Of a stretch of DNA of 33,914 nucleotides, positions 24,187 to 32,568 are shown piece after piece (position 1 is the first letter of the stretch; the number at the start of each line of letters is the position of its first letter). The notes below the pieces were generated by a model. That model was given only the letters and a program-made list of their open reading frames with translations, had not been told where the DNA came from and ran no database searches. A program made the translations under genes and the position numbers. Source of the DNA: Bacillota bacterium (lineage in GTDB: Bacteria > Bacillota > Clostridia > Lachnospirales > Lachnospiraceae); contig JAEZLZ010000148.1 in the NCBI GenBank assembly GCA_023415055.1, positions 1 to 33,914 on the forward strand, read 5' to 3'.

Positions 24187-24867
24187 ATGATAGAGGCCAA
24201 AGGGGTATCACTAATCTATCCGGATGGTACGAGGGCATTAAATAATGTTAATTTTAAGATACAACCCGGAGAGCTCGTATATATCACCGGACCGAGTGGG
24301 TCCGGGAAGACTAGTCTGCTTAAGCTGCTTATGGGAATGGAATTCGCCGGCGAGGGCGAGCTAAAGGTTCTGAATGAAATAATGAAAAAGGGAAACGATC
24401 GTAAAATAAGACGACTTCGCATGAGGATCGGCCCGGTATTCCAGGAATTTAAGCTGATCGACGGGAGAACCGCATTGGAGAATGTCATGATGGGGATGCG
24501 GTTTCTCGGTATTGCTCCGGGTAGGATGAAGGAGGAAGCAGAAAATATGCTGAACAGAGTCGGCTTGGGACATAAAATACATACCCGTGTTGAACACTTA
24601 TCCTGGGGTGAAGCACAGAGAGTTGCAATTGCAAGAGCAGTAGCAAGAAAACCTTTGCTTATTCTTGCCGATGAGCCTACGGGAAATCTGGACCATGATA
24701 ATGCGATTCATATCCTCGAACTTTTAAACTCATTTAGAGATAGCAATACCGCTGTAGTGATCACCACCCATGCAACCCATCTGATCGATGGAGTAGAGAA
24801 TGCCACCTTTGTCCGCGTCAAACATGGCGAGATTACGGTACAAAGGAGTGAGGAGGAGAACTCATGA
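24187..24867 (+). CDS. ftsE: Cell-division ABC ATPase FtsE (divergent signature motif)
   Basis: This 226-residue ATPase pairs with FtsX to transmit ATP hydrolysis to cell-wall hydrolases outside the membrane. Walker A is GPSGSGKTS (35-43), the Q-loop is VFQEFKLI, Walker B is LLILADEPTGNLD, and the H-loop is VVITTHATH. The ABC signature reads LSWGEAQR instead of LSGGEQQR, with W140 at the position of the second residue glycine. All other ATPase residues are kept, so it is probably active or slowed. The A in THATH replaces the Asp of the common ATHD. Overlap with ftsX is ATGA. Confidence 0.88.
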   Translation: MIEAKGVSLIYPDGTRALNNVNFKIQPGELVYITGPSGSGKTSLLKLLMGMEFAGEGELKVLNEIMKKGNDRKIRRLRMRIGPVFQEFKLIDGRTALENVMMGMRFLGIAPGRMKEEAENMLNRVGLGHKIHTRVEHLSWGEAQRVAIARAVARKPLLILADEPTGNLDHDNAIHILELLNSFRDSNTAVVITTHATHLIDGVENATFVRVKHGEITVQRSEEENS

Positions 24868-25754
24868 AGACATTCTTTTATAATATCGGATATTTTATGC
24901 TGGAAGCGCTGCGGACCATTCGGTTTAACCTTTTGTCAAATTTCTTTTCTGTTATCGGTACAGGACTTATTTTATTTTTACTTGGTATCGTCCTAATCGG
25001 ATGGTCAGTTGGAGATCAGATTGTGATGTCCTTAGAGCAAGAGGCGGAGATCAGTGCTTATCTCACAGATCCGTCAGATCAGACACTGACGAAAGAGTTG
25101 TCACTACAGATACAAGAGTTACAAGGGGTTCAAGAAGTCAGCTGCATCGATGCGGATCAGGCAAAAGCACAGATGGAGAAACTGTTGGGTAACGAATCAG
25201 AGATTCTGGGACTGTTTGAAGAGAATCCCTTTGAAGCATTTTTAGAAATAAGAATTGATCTCGATCAGATGGATGATGTGCTGACAAAGCTTCATCAGCT
25301 TCCGGGTATAGACTATGTCAGAGATAATCGTCAGGTTTTGGAACAGATGAAGCGCATCACAGACGGTGTGAAACTCGTCGGAGTATTTATCATTCTTGCG
25401 GTAGGAATGACAACCTTGATTATCATTTCCCATATGATTCGCCAAGGTATCTACAATAACCGGGAGCAGATCAATACCTTACGGCTGTTGGGGGCACCGG
25501 GTGCCTTCATCGGATTTCCATTCATGCTTGCAGGAACACTAATGACAGTGCTCGGCGGCGCTTTGGCAATTCTGCTTCTCCTTCTTGTAATCAAGGAAGG
25601 ATATCATCAGTTAAGCGGAGCAATTCCTTTCATTCCATTACCTGGACAGGAAATGCTGCAATCAAGAATCAGCTTGTTTCTGCTGTCCGTCAGTACTCTT
25701 CTCGGATTACTGGGGAGCTTTTTCGGACTTGGCAGTATGAGAAAGACTAAATAA
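24864..25754 (+). CDS. ftsX: Cell-division ABC transporter permease FtsX
   Basis: This 296-residue membrane protein has the FtsX topology: one N-terminal helix (about 20-45), an extracellular domain (about 50-165) with the typical EISAYLTDPSDQ start, and three C-terminal helices (about 172-195, 220-245 and 268-290). FtsX is not a transporter; it binds the coiled coil of periplasmic or wall hydrolases and activates them. Here the upstream gene supplies a coiled-coil partner. Its start overlaps the ftsE stop by four bases, so the two subunits are coupled. The order coiled-coil gene, ftsE, ftsX differs from the usual ftsEX-then-hydrolase order. Confidence 0.9.
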   Translation: MKTFFYNIGYFMLEALRTIRFNLLSNFFSVIGTGLILFLLGIVLIGWSVGDQIVMSLEQEAEISAYLTDPSDQTLTKELSLQIQELQGVQEVSCIDADQAKAQMEKLLGNESEILGLFEENPFEAFLEIRIDLDQMDDVLTKLHQLPGIDYVRDNRQVLEQMKRITDGVKLVGVFIILAVGMTTLIIISHMIRQGIYNNREQINTLRLLGAPGAFIGFPFMLAGTLMTVLGGALAILLLLLVIKEGYHQLSGAIPFIPLPGQEMLQSRISLFLLSVSTLLGLLGSFFGLGSMRKTK

Positions 25755-25774
25755 TATTACAACGGAGGAATACA

Positions 25775-26797
25775 ATGATAAGCTTTATGAATGACTATAG
25801 TGAAGGTGCTCATCCCAGAATACTGGAACTGATGCTGCACTCAAACCTGGAACAGAATACAGGATATGGAGAGGATTACCATAGTAGTAAGGCAAAACAA
25901 AATATAAAAAGAGAATTGCAAAGAGATGATGTAGATATTCACTTTATTCCGGGGGGTACTCAGACAAATCTGCTGGTCATATCTTCCTTTCTTCGACCAT
26001 ATCAGAGCGTAATAGCGGCAGACACCGGACATGTGAATGTACATGAGACCGGTGCGATCGAAGCGACCGGACATAAAGTAGTAACCGTACCCCATCTGGA
26101 AGGCAAATTGACACCGGAGGGGATCAGAAAGGCATTAAACAACCATTCCGGAGAGCACATGGTACAACCAAAGATGGTCTATCTTTCGGATACGACGGAG
26201 CTTGGTACAATTTATACGAAGGCTGAGCTTAAGGAGATACGTAAGCTCTGCCTTGAGGAAGGATTATTATTGTTTCTTGATGGTGCCCGCTTAGGAAGTG
26301 CTCTGACTTGCAACGGGAATGATCTTACCCTGAAGGAGGTCGCAGAGCTGACCGATGTATTCTACATCGGTGGAACAAAAAACGGTGCACTTCTCGGTGA
26401 AGCACTGGTGATTTGTAAGCCTGAGCTGAAAGAGGACTTTCGATATATGATCAAGCAGCGCGGAGCTATGATGGCGAAGGGCTATGTCGTAGGAATGCAA
26501 TTCGAAGCACTGTTTGAGGACGGATTATATTATGAGCTTGGAAGACATGCCAATCAAATGGCAGCTCTCTTAGCAGATGCATTGGTTAAAAAAGGCTATC
26601 AGTTCTTTGCGCCGATATGCTCCAATCAGTTGTTTCCGATTCTTTCGAAAGAGGATATGTTGTCTCTGGATAAGGAGTTTGTCTTTTCCGTACAGGAACA
26701 AATCAGCAATACGCACAGTGCAGTACGGTTTGTAACCTCCTGGGCTACCACAAGGGAGAACGTGGATAAATTGATTAACTTTATACAGGAAATGTAG
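25775..26797 (+). CDS. ltaE: Low-specificity L-threonine aldolase family PLP enzyme
   Basis: This 340-residue fold-type I PLP enzyme matches the threonine aldolase / beta-eliminating lyase family (COG2008). It should cleave threonine or allo-threonine to glycine and acetaldehyde. The substrate-loop start NDYSEGAHPRIL, the GGTQTN phosphate segment, LFLDGARLGSAL and the PLP lysine K202 in YIGGTKNGAL are visible. A GGAGG site lies before the ATG, 20 bases after ftsX, so it may be part of the same transcript. Related members act on other beta-hydroxy amino acids, so the substrate is by family only. Confidence 0.9.
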   Translation: MISFMNDYSEGAHPRILELMLHSNLEQNTGYGEDYHSSKAKQNIKRELQRDDVDIHFIPGGTQTNLLVISSFLRPYQSVIAADTGHVNVHETGAIEATGHKVVTVPHLEGKLTPEGIRKALNNHSGEHMVQPKMVYLSDTTELGTIYTKAELKEIRKLCLEEGLLLFLDGARLGSALTCNGNDLTLKEVAELTDVFYIGGTKNGALLGEALVICKPELKEDFRYMIKQRGAMMAKGYVVGMQFEALFEDGLYYELGRHANQMAALLADALVKKGYQFFAPICSNQLFPILSKEDMLSLDKEFVFSVQEQISNTHSAVRFVTSWATTRENVDKLINFIQEM

Positions 26798-26809
26798 GGG
26801 GACAAAAGA

Positions 26810-28000
26810 GTGCTGACAAGAACAAATCAAAAAAATAAGGACGAATTATCCATCCTGGGTTTTGGATGTATGCGTTTTCCTCAAAAGGGAGCCGGAATCG
26901 ATGAGCCGAGAGCAATTGCTTTGATTCGAACAGCAATTGAGGAGGGTGTAAATTATTTTGATACAGCATATTTCTACCATGGCGGCAAGAGTGAATCACT
27001 TCTCGGGGAGGCACTATCCGGAGGATACCGTGAGAAGGTGAAGGTAGCAACAAAGCTTCCACCCTTTATGGTAAGTAAGCTGGAGGGAGCCAAGAAAATC
27101 TTTGAGACACAGTGCACGAAGCTGAAGACTGATTACATTGATTACTATCTGCTTCATATGCTGACCGATAAGGCAACCCTGGATCGTATGATAGAGATCG
27201 GAGTGATGGATTGGCTGGAACAGCAAAAGAAGGAAGGCATCATACGCAATATCGGCTTTTCCTTCCATGGCGGGAAGGCTGATTTTGAACAGATTGTAAC
27301 TGCTTATCCCTGGGATTTCTGTCAGATTCAATATAACTATCTGGATGAGAACAATCAGGCTACGAAATCAGGCTTACAGCTTGCTGCTTCACTCGGGATT
27401 CCGGTAATTGTCATGGAGCCCCTGCGCGGCGGAAAACTCGTGAATAATCTGCCGGAGCAGGTGATTAAAGCATTTCATGACTATGATCAGAAACGTACAC
27501 CTGCTGAATGGGCGCTTCGATGGATCTGGAATCATCCGGAGGTATCAGTCATTTTATCCGGTATGAGTGATGAACAGCAGATGTCAGAAAACATTGCCAT
27601 TGCATCGGGTGCAAGAGCAAATTCCTTATCAGAGGAAGAGCTGGCGGTGTTTGAACGAGTCAAGACGATTATGCTTGAGAAAACAAAGGTTCCCTGTACA
27701 GCCTGCAGTTATTGTATTCCATGCCCTCATGGAGTCGATATCCCCGGTTGTTTTGCCGCATACAATGATAAATATCTGTTGAATACGAAAGACAATCGTT
27801 GGAAATACATGCAAACTCTGGGAGTCATGTCCAAGAAGCCTTCCTATGCTTCCCTATGTACGGAATGTGGAAAATGTGAGCGACATTGCCCTCAGAACAT
27901 TTCCATCCGTAAAGAGCTGAAGCAGATTAAGAAGGAGTTGGAGGGCCCGCTCTTTAAGCCGGTAGTCACAGTTGCAAGAAAGATTTTGAAAGTAAAATAA
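26810..28000 (+). CDS. Aldo/keto reductase with C-terminal [4Fe-4S] domain
   Basis: This 396-residue protein has an aldo/keto reductase TIM barrel (residues 1-280) with the tetrad regions NYFDTAYFYHGG (Asp and Tyr), ATKLP (Lys) and YYLLHML (His). A C-terminal ferredoxin-like part follows, with cysteines in CTACSYCIPCPHG and CTECGKCERHCPQ. This arrangement is common in clostridial 'AKR with 4Fe-4S' proteins of unknown substrate, where electrons may come from ferredoxin as well as NAD(P)H. The start is GTG at 26810 with a G-rich ribosome site; it follows the threonine aldolase after 12 bases. Confidence 0.88.
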   Translation: MLTRTNQKNKDELSILGFGCMRFPQKGAGIDEPRAIALIRTAIEEGVNYFDTAYFYHGGKSESLLGEALSGGYREKVKVATKLPPFMVSKLEGAKKIFETQCTKLKTDYIDYYLLHMLTDKATLDRMIEIGVMDWLEQQKKEGIIRNIGFSFHGGKADFEQIVTAYPWDFCQIQYNYLDENNQATKSGLQLAASLGIPVIVMEPLRGGKLVNNLPEQVIKAFHDYDQKRTPAEWALRWIWNHPEVSVILSGMSDEQQMSENIAIASGARANSLSEEELAVFERVKTIMLEKTKVPCTACSYCIPCPHGVDIPGCFAAYNDKYLLNTKDNRWKYMQTLGVMSKKPSYASLCTECGKCERHCPQNISIRKELKQIKKELEGPLFKPVVTVARKILKVK

Positions 28001-28021
28001 AGTTTCTAAACGGAAAATAAC

Positions 28022-28049
28022 TTGGAATTTCGACAAGAAGTGTTATAAT
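28022..28049 (+). promoter_or_regulatory. Likely promoter of the MshEN gene
   Basis: TTGGAA (28022-28027), a 16-base spacer and TATAAT (28044-28049) preceded by TG at the extended position. About 90 bases of leader follow before ATG 28139. I looked for a c-di-GMP riboswitch in the leader and found none that fits. Confidence 0.55.
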
Positions 28050-28138
28050 TATATTACAGAATAGGAAATTAGTCTTGGAAGCGAAACCCATATGATAAAA
28101 TACGATAGGAGAAATACCGTAAGGTAAGGTGGGAAAGC

Positions 28139-29485
28139 ATGAATAGAAAGCGGCTTAAGGTACTATACATCTTAATTGGTTTGTTTTCGTTGGTTGCCAG
28201 TATTATATGGACGTATCGGAGTTTTAAGACAAATACTGCTACCATAAGTTATCTGGTGGATGCTTTAATAATTATACTTTTAGTCATACTCTTATTGAAT
28301 AAGAACAATAAGTCAAGAATTGCGGTGAATCACAGTAATTATCTGGAATGGATAACAGACGGTAATATTGAAAATTGCAGTAAATTAAGTGTAAGTATTA
28401 AGTCACTTGAAGATCTGGTTCGATTAGCGATTGATCTGGATAAGAGAGTAATTCATGATTCTAAACTTGGCAAATATTTTGTTCTTGCGGAGGACATGAC
28501 CTATATTCATGATCCCAGCCTTACGAATTCCTCTATGGATAATAAGCAGCAGTTAGGTCGAATTCTCTTGGAGAGAGGATTATTGCTTCCGGAACAGCTT
28601 GAAACAGGACTTTACTATCAGAAGAAGATCGGATGTAAGCTCGGCGAGAGCCTTCTGGCGTTAGGCTTTATCGATGAGACGATACTGTATACAACACTTG
28701 CAGCACAGCAAAAGGTTGCATATTATGAATTAGATCCAAAGAAGGATTATAGAGATATCAGCTGGATATCAAAATTAAGTATCAATAAGGCTAAGGCGTT
28801 GCAGGTATTACCTCTTGGATATCGTTCTGACGGTAAGCTTGTCATAGCGTGCGGTGATATTTCCAAGACCGGAGTAACCTTAGTACTGAAGGAGATTTTT
28901 GGTGAAGAGATCTATGTTGTTTCTGCCAGGCCTTCAAGAATCTATGAGATACTTGATAAGATTGACAGTATCAATAAGGAATACAGCGGATATGTGCAGC
29001 TACTCAAGCAGCGCAAGACGGAAGCCTATGAGCGTCTATCGGATAGAGAATGGGAACAGTTTGTAACGACATATCAAGCTGGTCGAATAGACACCTATCT
29101 CTTTATTAAAGCATCCGGACTAGTGGATCCTCTGCAGCTTGCTCAGGTTCCCAACAAAGAGATCATTATCAGTTGGCTTACCGGTAAAGGTTTAATTAAC
29201 GGACAGATAGCAAATCTCATTAAATCCTTTGAGCGTCTTAGCAGTAAGCAGGACAAGAAGGAAAGACAATCAAAGGTAATACCGGGAATCGTGGATTTAT
29301 TAGAGGAAGCTCACTATATCACACGAGAAGAGGCTACCTGGGCAAAGAATAAATCCGAACAGGCAGGATGGCCGATTCAGCAGATACTGATCGAGGATTT
29401 TCTGGTAGCAGCAGATACTCTCGAATACGTAAAGGCGGTTCTCGATACTGTGAAAAATATTGTAAACAAAGCAATGATATTTTAA
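28139..29485 (+). CDS. Membrane protein with MshEN-type (GspE N-terminal) domain, putative c-di-GMP receptor
   Basis: This 448-residue protein has two N-terminal membrane helices (about 7-25 and 35-55). An MshEN/GspE N-terminal domain covers about 135-285, with the tandem pattern LGRILLERGLL...LETGLYYQ and LGESLLALGFI...LAAQ. The second half of such domains, QVLPLGYRSDGKLVIACGD, is also present. In other proteins this double motif binds c-di-GMP. The GspE ATPase part is absent; the C-terminal 160 residues are helical with a second short MshEN-like stretch near the end, and I do not recognise them. It appears to be a membrane-anchored ligand-binding protein of unknown output. Confidence 0.75.
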   Translation: MNRKRLKVLYILIGLFSLVASIIWTYRSFKTNTATISYLVDALIIILLVILLLNKNNKSRIAVNHSNYLEWITDGNIENCSKLSVSIKSLEDLVRLAIDLDKRVIHDSKLGKYFVLAEDMTYIHDPSLTNSSMDNKQQLGRILLERGLLLPEQLETGLYYQKKIGCKLGESLLALGFIDETILYTTLAAQQKVAYYELDPKKDYRDISWISKLSINKAKALQVLPLGYRSDGKLVIACGDISKTGVTLVLKEIFGEEIYVVSARPSRIYEILDKIDSINKEYSGYVQLLKQRKTEAYERLSDREWEQFVTTYQAGRIDTYLFIKASGLVDPLQLAQVPNKEIIISWLTGKGLINGQIANLIKSFERLSSKQDKKERQSKVIPGIVDLLEEAHYITREEATWAKNKSEQAGWPIQQILIEDFLVAADTLEYVKAVLDTVKNIVNKAMIF

Positions 29486-29523
29486 AACTAGAAGTGGTTT
29501 TGAATAAAAAAATGGATCGAAGG

Positions 29524-29574
29524 GACTTTTACATAATGGTATCTATGCAGATATCTATTATGCAAAGGTCTTTT
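29524..29574 (+). terminator. Terminator downstream of the MshEN gene
   Basis: GACTTTTACATAAT (29524-29537) pairs with ATTATGCAAAGGTC (29557-29570), with one A-C mismatch, one G-U and a smaller inner stem, followed by TTTTCT. The remaining gap to the radical SAM gene is AT-rich without a convincing coding frame. Confidence 0.7.
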
Positions 29575-29679
29575 CTAATTTACTTTGGATGTTCACTCCT
29601 GCAGCCATTTCGTTTTCTTCATTGTATTTCTAATCCAAGTAAGGTAAAATAAATTGTTAAGAGTTTAATTTGATAGCAT

Positions 29680-29708
29680 TTGTACGATATTCATCCTATT
29701 GCTATAAT
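29680..29708 (+). promoter_or_regulatory. Candidate promoter of the radical SAM gene
   Basis: TTGTAC (29680-29685), a 17-base spacer and TATAAT (29703-29708). The -10 box is perfect while the -35 box is weak. It lies between a terminator and the next gene, where a promoter is needed. Confidence 0.45.
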
Positions 29709-29777
29709 GATCAATTGAAAATGCAGTAAAATTTGATATGCTCATAATGATAGGTAATAAAGAATTGAGGAATGGTT

Positions 29778-30680
29778 ATGTTAGAAGAACAGATGAAAAA
29801 CTGCACGCTATGTCCGAGAGAATGCAAGGTGGACAGGACGGGGGAACAGAAAGGATATTGTAGGACCGGAGCTGGATTAGTAGTAGCAAGAGCAGCGCTT
29901 CATATGTGGGAAGAACCCTGTATCTCAGGTGAGGAAGGTTCCGGTACGATCTTCTTCTCAGGCTGTGCTCTTGGCTGCGTCTATTGTCAGAACGTGAATA
30001 TCGCCCGTGGTCTTGCAGGAAAGCAGATTACTATAGATCGTTTGGCAGAAATTATGCTCGAGCTTCAGGCCCAAAAAGCAAATAACATTAATCTGGTAAC
30101 TCCAAGTCATTATGTACCTCAGATTATCGAAGCAATCAAAGCTGCACGCAGGTCAGGACTACAAATTCCTATCGTATATAATACCGGATCCTATGAAAAA
30201 GTGGAAACTCTGCGATTGCTTGACGGTTATATCGATATTTATCTGCCCGATCTAAAATATATGGCTCCAGAGCCGGCAAAACGGTATTCGGGATGTGAAG
30301 ATTATTTTCGATATGCCAGTGATGCTATTGGTGAGATGGTAAGGCAGGTAGGAGCTGCTGAATTTGATGAACAAGAAAGAATGAGAAAGGGTGTTATCGT
30401 CCGACATCTTTTACTGCCGGGTTACTTGTCAGATTCAAAGAATATCTTAAATTATTTATATCAAACTTACAAAGATAATATCTACATCAGCATCATGAAC
30501 CAGTATACGCCGCTTAAGTCGATGTCCGCTTATCCGGAGCTGAACCGGAAGGTGACAGACGCGGAGTATGAAGAATTGGTTGATTATGCAATTGAGATTG
30601 GTGTAGAGAATGGTTTTATTCAAGAGGGTGAGACCGCCAGTGAAAGCTTTATACCGGAGTTTGACGGAGAAGGAGTATAA
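29778..30680 (+). CDS. Radical SAM protein, PflA-like (COG1313)
   Basis: This 300-residue protein has the radical SAM cluster motif CALGCVYC in FSGCALGCVYCQN (residues about 60-72). The N-terminal cysteines in CTLCPRECKV and YCRTG are seen in the COG1313 'pyruvate formate-lyase activating enzyme-like' family. The core pattern NINLVTPSHYVPQI and the later KGVIVRHLLLPGY are typical. The real target is unknown; the family is related to glycyl-radical activases but is not proven to be PflA. I prefer ATG 29778, because GAGG at 29767-29770 gives seven bases of spacing; ATG 29772 would leave one. Confidence 0.85.
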   Translation: MLEEQMKNCTLCPRECKVDRTGEQKGYCRTGAGLVVARAALHMWEEPCISGEEGSGTIFFSGCALGCVYCQNVNIARGLAGKQITIDRLAEIMLELQAQKANNINLVTPSHYVPQIIEAIKAARRSGLQIPIVYNTGSYEKVETLRLLDGYIDIYLPDLKYMAPEPAKRYSGCEDYFRYASDAIGEMVRQVGAAEFDEQERMRKGVIVRHLLLPGYLSDSKNILNYLYQTYKDNIYISIMNQYTPLKSMSAYPELNRKVTDAEYEELVDYAIEIGVENGFIQEGETASESFIPEFDGEGV

Positions 30681-30685
30681 TCGTT

Positions 30686-32329
30686 ATGACGTATTATAAT
30701 AAAATGAATCAAGGAAATAAAGTGACAAAAAAACAATCCTCGGACCGTATGGATTATGGTAAGGGAAATAAGAAGAGGGAAGAACAGGAAGATTTTGATA
30801 AATTTGAGAGCTTCAACTCCTTTGTAAAAGAGACCGGGTGGAAGAAGCATTCGGGTCAAACAGGGAAAGTCGGTGAGAGAAAGACAGAACCTAAGACAGA
30901 ATCAAAGACAGGGACTAAGTCAGGAGCTACGGCAAGATATAAGTCAGGGTCTACGGCTGGATATAGAACAGGATCTACAGCAGGATATAAGACAGGATTA
31001 AAAGAAAGAGCAAAGATAGATACTAAGACAGGGTCAAAGATAGAAGCAAAAACTGGGCTTAAGCAAGGCATCACAACAAGCAATAGGCAACCTGGAGCAG
31101 GTAAAAATCGTAACAGGGATGCGAAAATATACGATAAACATGCTGCTCAAATAGGTAATCGTATTGATACTAAGAAGGGAGCCTGTCCCTATCAAAAGGA
31201 ATGCGGAGGCTGCAATATTCTTCATGACAGTTATGAGAAACACCTGGCTGGAAAACAAAAGGTAGTCGATACACTACTGAAAAAATATTGTAAGGTGGAA
31301 CCTATTATCGGAATGAAACAACCGGATCACTATCGGTATAAGGTACATGCTGTATTTGATCATGACCGTAAGGGGAATCCGATCTCCGGGGTCTATGAGG
31401 AGGGAACGCATCGCGTTATATCGGTCGACCGCTGCCTGATTCATAATGAGAAGGCAGATGCCATAATCGCTACCATAAGAGGAATGTTAAAATCCTTTAA
31501 GATATTAACCTATGATGAAGATACCGGTTATGGACTACTCCGCCATGTACTGATCCGCACCGGTTATCATAGCGGCGAGATCATGGTAGTTCTTGTGCTT
31601 GCTTCGCCAATCATGCCCTCCAAGAATAATTTTGTTAAGGCGCTTCGCAAGGAGCATCCGGAGATCACGACAGTCGTAGTAAATGTAAATGATAAGCAGA
31701 CCAGTATGGTGCTCGGTGATAAGGAGCAGGTAATCTATGGCAAGGGATACATCGAGGATAGTCTCTGTGGTAAGACCTTCCGTATCTCACCCAAATCCTT
31801 CTATCAGGTAAATCCCTCCCAGACAGAGATACTCTATCAGAAAGCGATAGAACTGGCTGAACTTTCCGGTAAGGAGACGGTAATCGATGCCTATTGCGGA
31901 ACTGGAACGATCGGTCTGATCGCTTCGGATAAAGCAAAGAAGGTCATCGGAGTCGAGCTTAACAAGGATGCCGTCCATGATGCAGTCGTGAATGCTAAGA
32001 GGAATGAAGTAACAAATATCGAATTCTATAATAACGATGCCGGAGTATTTATGAGTCAGATGGCGGCAAAAGCTGAGAGTGCGGATGTGGTATTCATGGA
32101 CCCTCCAAGAACCGGATCTACTCCTCAATTTATGGATGCAGTAGCTGTTCTGAAACCCAGCAAAGTGGTCTATGTATCCTGTAATCCGGATACTTTGGCA
32201 AGAGATCTGGAATATCTGACGAAGAAAGGGTATAAGGTGCAGACTGCGATACCTGTGGATATGTTTCCGTGGACGAGCCATGTGGAAGCGATAATTCTGA
32301 TGACGAATAGTGGTTCTGAGGGCAAATGA
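30686..32329 (+). CDS. rlmD: 23S rRNA (uracil-5-)-methyltransferase RlmD/RumA family, with repetitive basic N-terminal extension
   Basis: This 547-residue protein methylates uracil C5 in 23S rRNA (m5U1939 in E. coli) with SAM. The iron-sulfur cysteines begin at C167 in ACPYQKECGGCNILHD. The SAM fold shows DAYCGTGTIGL, and the catalytic C499 lies in VYVSCNPDTLARD. In front of this is an unusual 150-residue basic extension rich in Lys, Thr, Gly and Ser with short repeats. This replaces the TRAM domain position and would be disordered. In Firmicutes the paralogues RlmCD and RlmD/RumA are hard to separate, so the target base is uncertain. It follows the radical SAM gene closely. Confidence 0.88.
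   Translation: MTYYNKMNQGNKVTKKQSSDRMDYGKGNKKREEQEDFDKFESFNSFVKETGWKKHSGQTGKVGERKTEPKTESKTGTKSGATARYKSGSTAGYRTGSTAGYKTGLKERAKIDTKTGSKIEAKTGLKQGITTSNRQPGAGKNRNRDAKIYDKHAAQIGNRIDTKKGACPYQKECGGCNILHDSYEKHLAGKQKVVDTLLKKYCKVEPIIGMKQPDHYRYKVHAVFDHDRKGNPISGVYEEGTHRVISVDRCLIHNEKADAIIATIRGMLKSFKILTYDEDTGYGLLRHVLIRTGYHSGEIMVVLVLASPIMPSKNNFVKALRKEHPEITTVVVNVNDKQTSMVLGDKEQVIYGKGYIEDSLCGKTFRISPKSFYQVNPSQTEILYQKAIELAELSGKETVIDAYCGTGTIGLIASDKAKKVIGVELNKDAVHDAVVNAKRNEVTNIEFYNNDAGVFMSQMAAKAESADVVFMDPPRTGSTPQFMDAVAVLKPSKVVYVSCNPDTLARDLEYLTKKGYKVQTAIPVDMFPWTSHVEAIILMTNSGSEGK
30920..30991 (+). repeat. Three 24-base tandem repeats in the methyltransferase 5' region
   Basis: Units start at 30920, 30944 and 30968. 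They encode the eight-residue repeats SGATARYK, SGSTAGYR and TGSTAGYK, flanked by looser KTG/KTE-like copies. In-frame copy-number change is the expected mutation. Confidence 0.85.
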
Positions 32330-32337
32330 GACGGGTC

Positions 32338-32360
32338 AACCACTATATGTAGTGGTTTTA
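32338..32360 (+). terminator. Terminator after the methyltransferase gene
   Basis: AACCACTA (32338-32345) pairs perfectly with TAGTGGTT (32350-32357) across a 4-base loop, and the stem is followed by TT. The T-tract is short. Confidence 0.65.
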
Positions 32361-32423
32361 GAGCAAAAAAAGAGCAAAAATCGAGGCAAAAAAGTGCATT
32401 TTTTGACCCTGTTTTTTGGGGCG

Positions 32424-32490
32424 TTTCATAGATGACATTCGGTATTTTGAAGATGACATCCAAAAAGCACAAATTTCATAAATGATGGTT
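32424..32490 (+). repeat. Short direct repeats, possible mobile-element end
   Basis: AGATGACATTC at 32430-32440 and AGATGACATCC at 32451-32461 are near-identical, and TTTCATA at 32424 recurs as TTTCATAAATGATGG at 32474. Closely spaced copies of this kind are common at ends of IS21-type elements, but no terminal inverted repeat or target duplication can be assigned. The stretch from the terminator to 32568 has no coding frame I support. Confidence 0.35.
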
Positions 32491-32568
32491 AAAGGCATCG
32501 GAACCTAAAATTCTGGTTACTACTCAGGCATTGACAAAACAATAATGGCAGATATTGATGGATGATAA

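Noticed and set aside
28050..28138. Possible c-di-GMP riboswitch before the MshEN gene
   Set aside because: The leader has short motifs such as GCGAAACCC but not the conserved core or the paired helices of GEMM-I or GEMM-II.
29368..29652. 94-codon plus-strand frame at the end of the MshEN gene
   Set aside because: Two-thirds overlaps a better gene or the terminator hairpin, and it has no ribosome site or recognisable motif.
30856..31083. Minus-strand frame with repeated DPVLYPAV-like sequence
   Set aside because: The repeat is only the complement of the 24-base repeats in the methyltransferase extension.
31787..32281. 164-codon minus-strand open frame inside the rRNA methyltransferase
   Set aside because: It is antisense to the SAM-binding and catalytic motifs and shows no family features.
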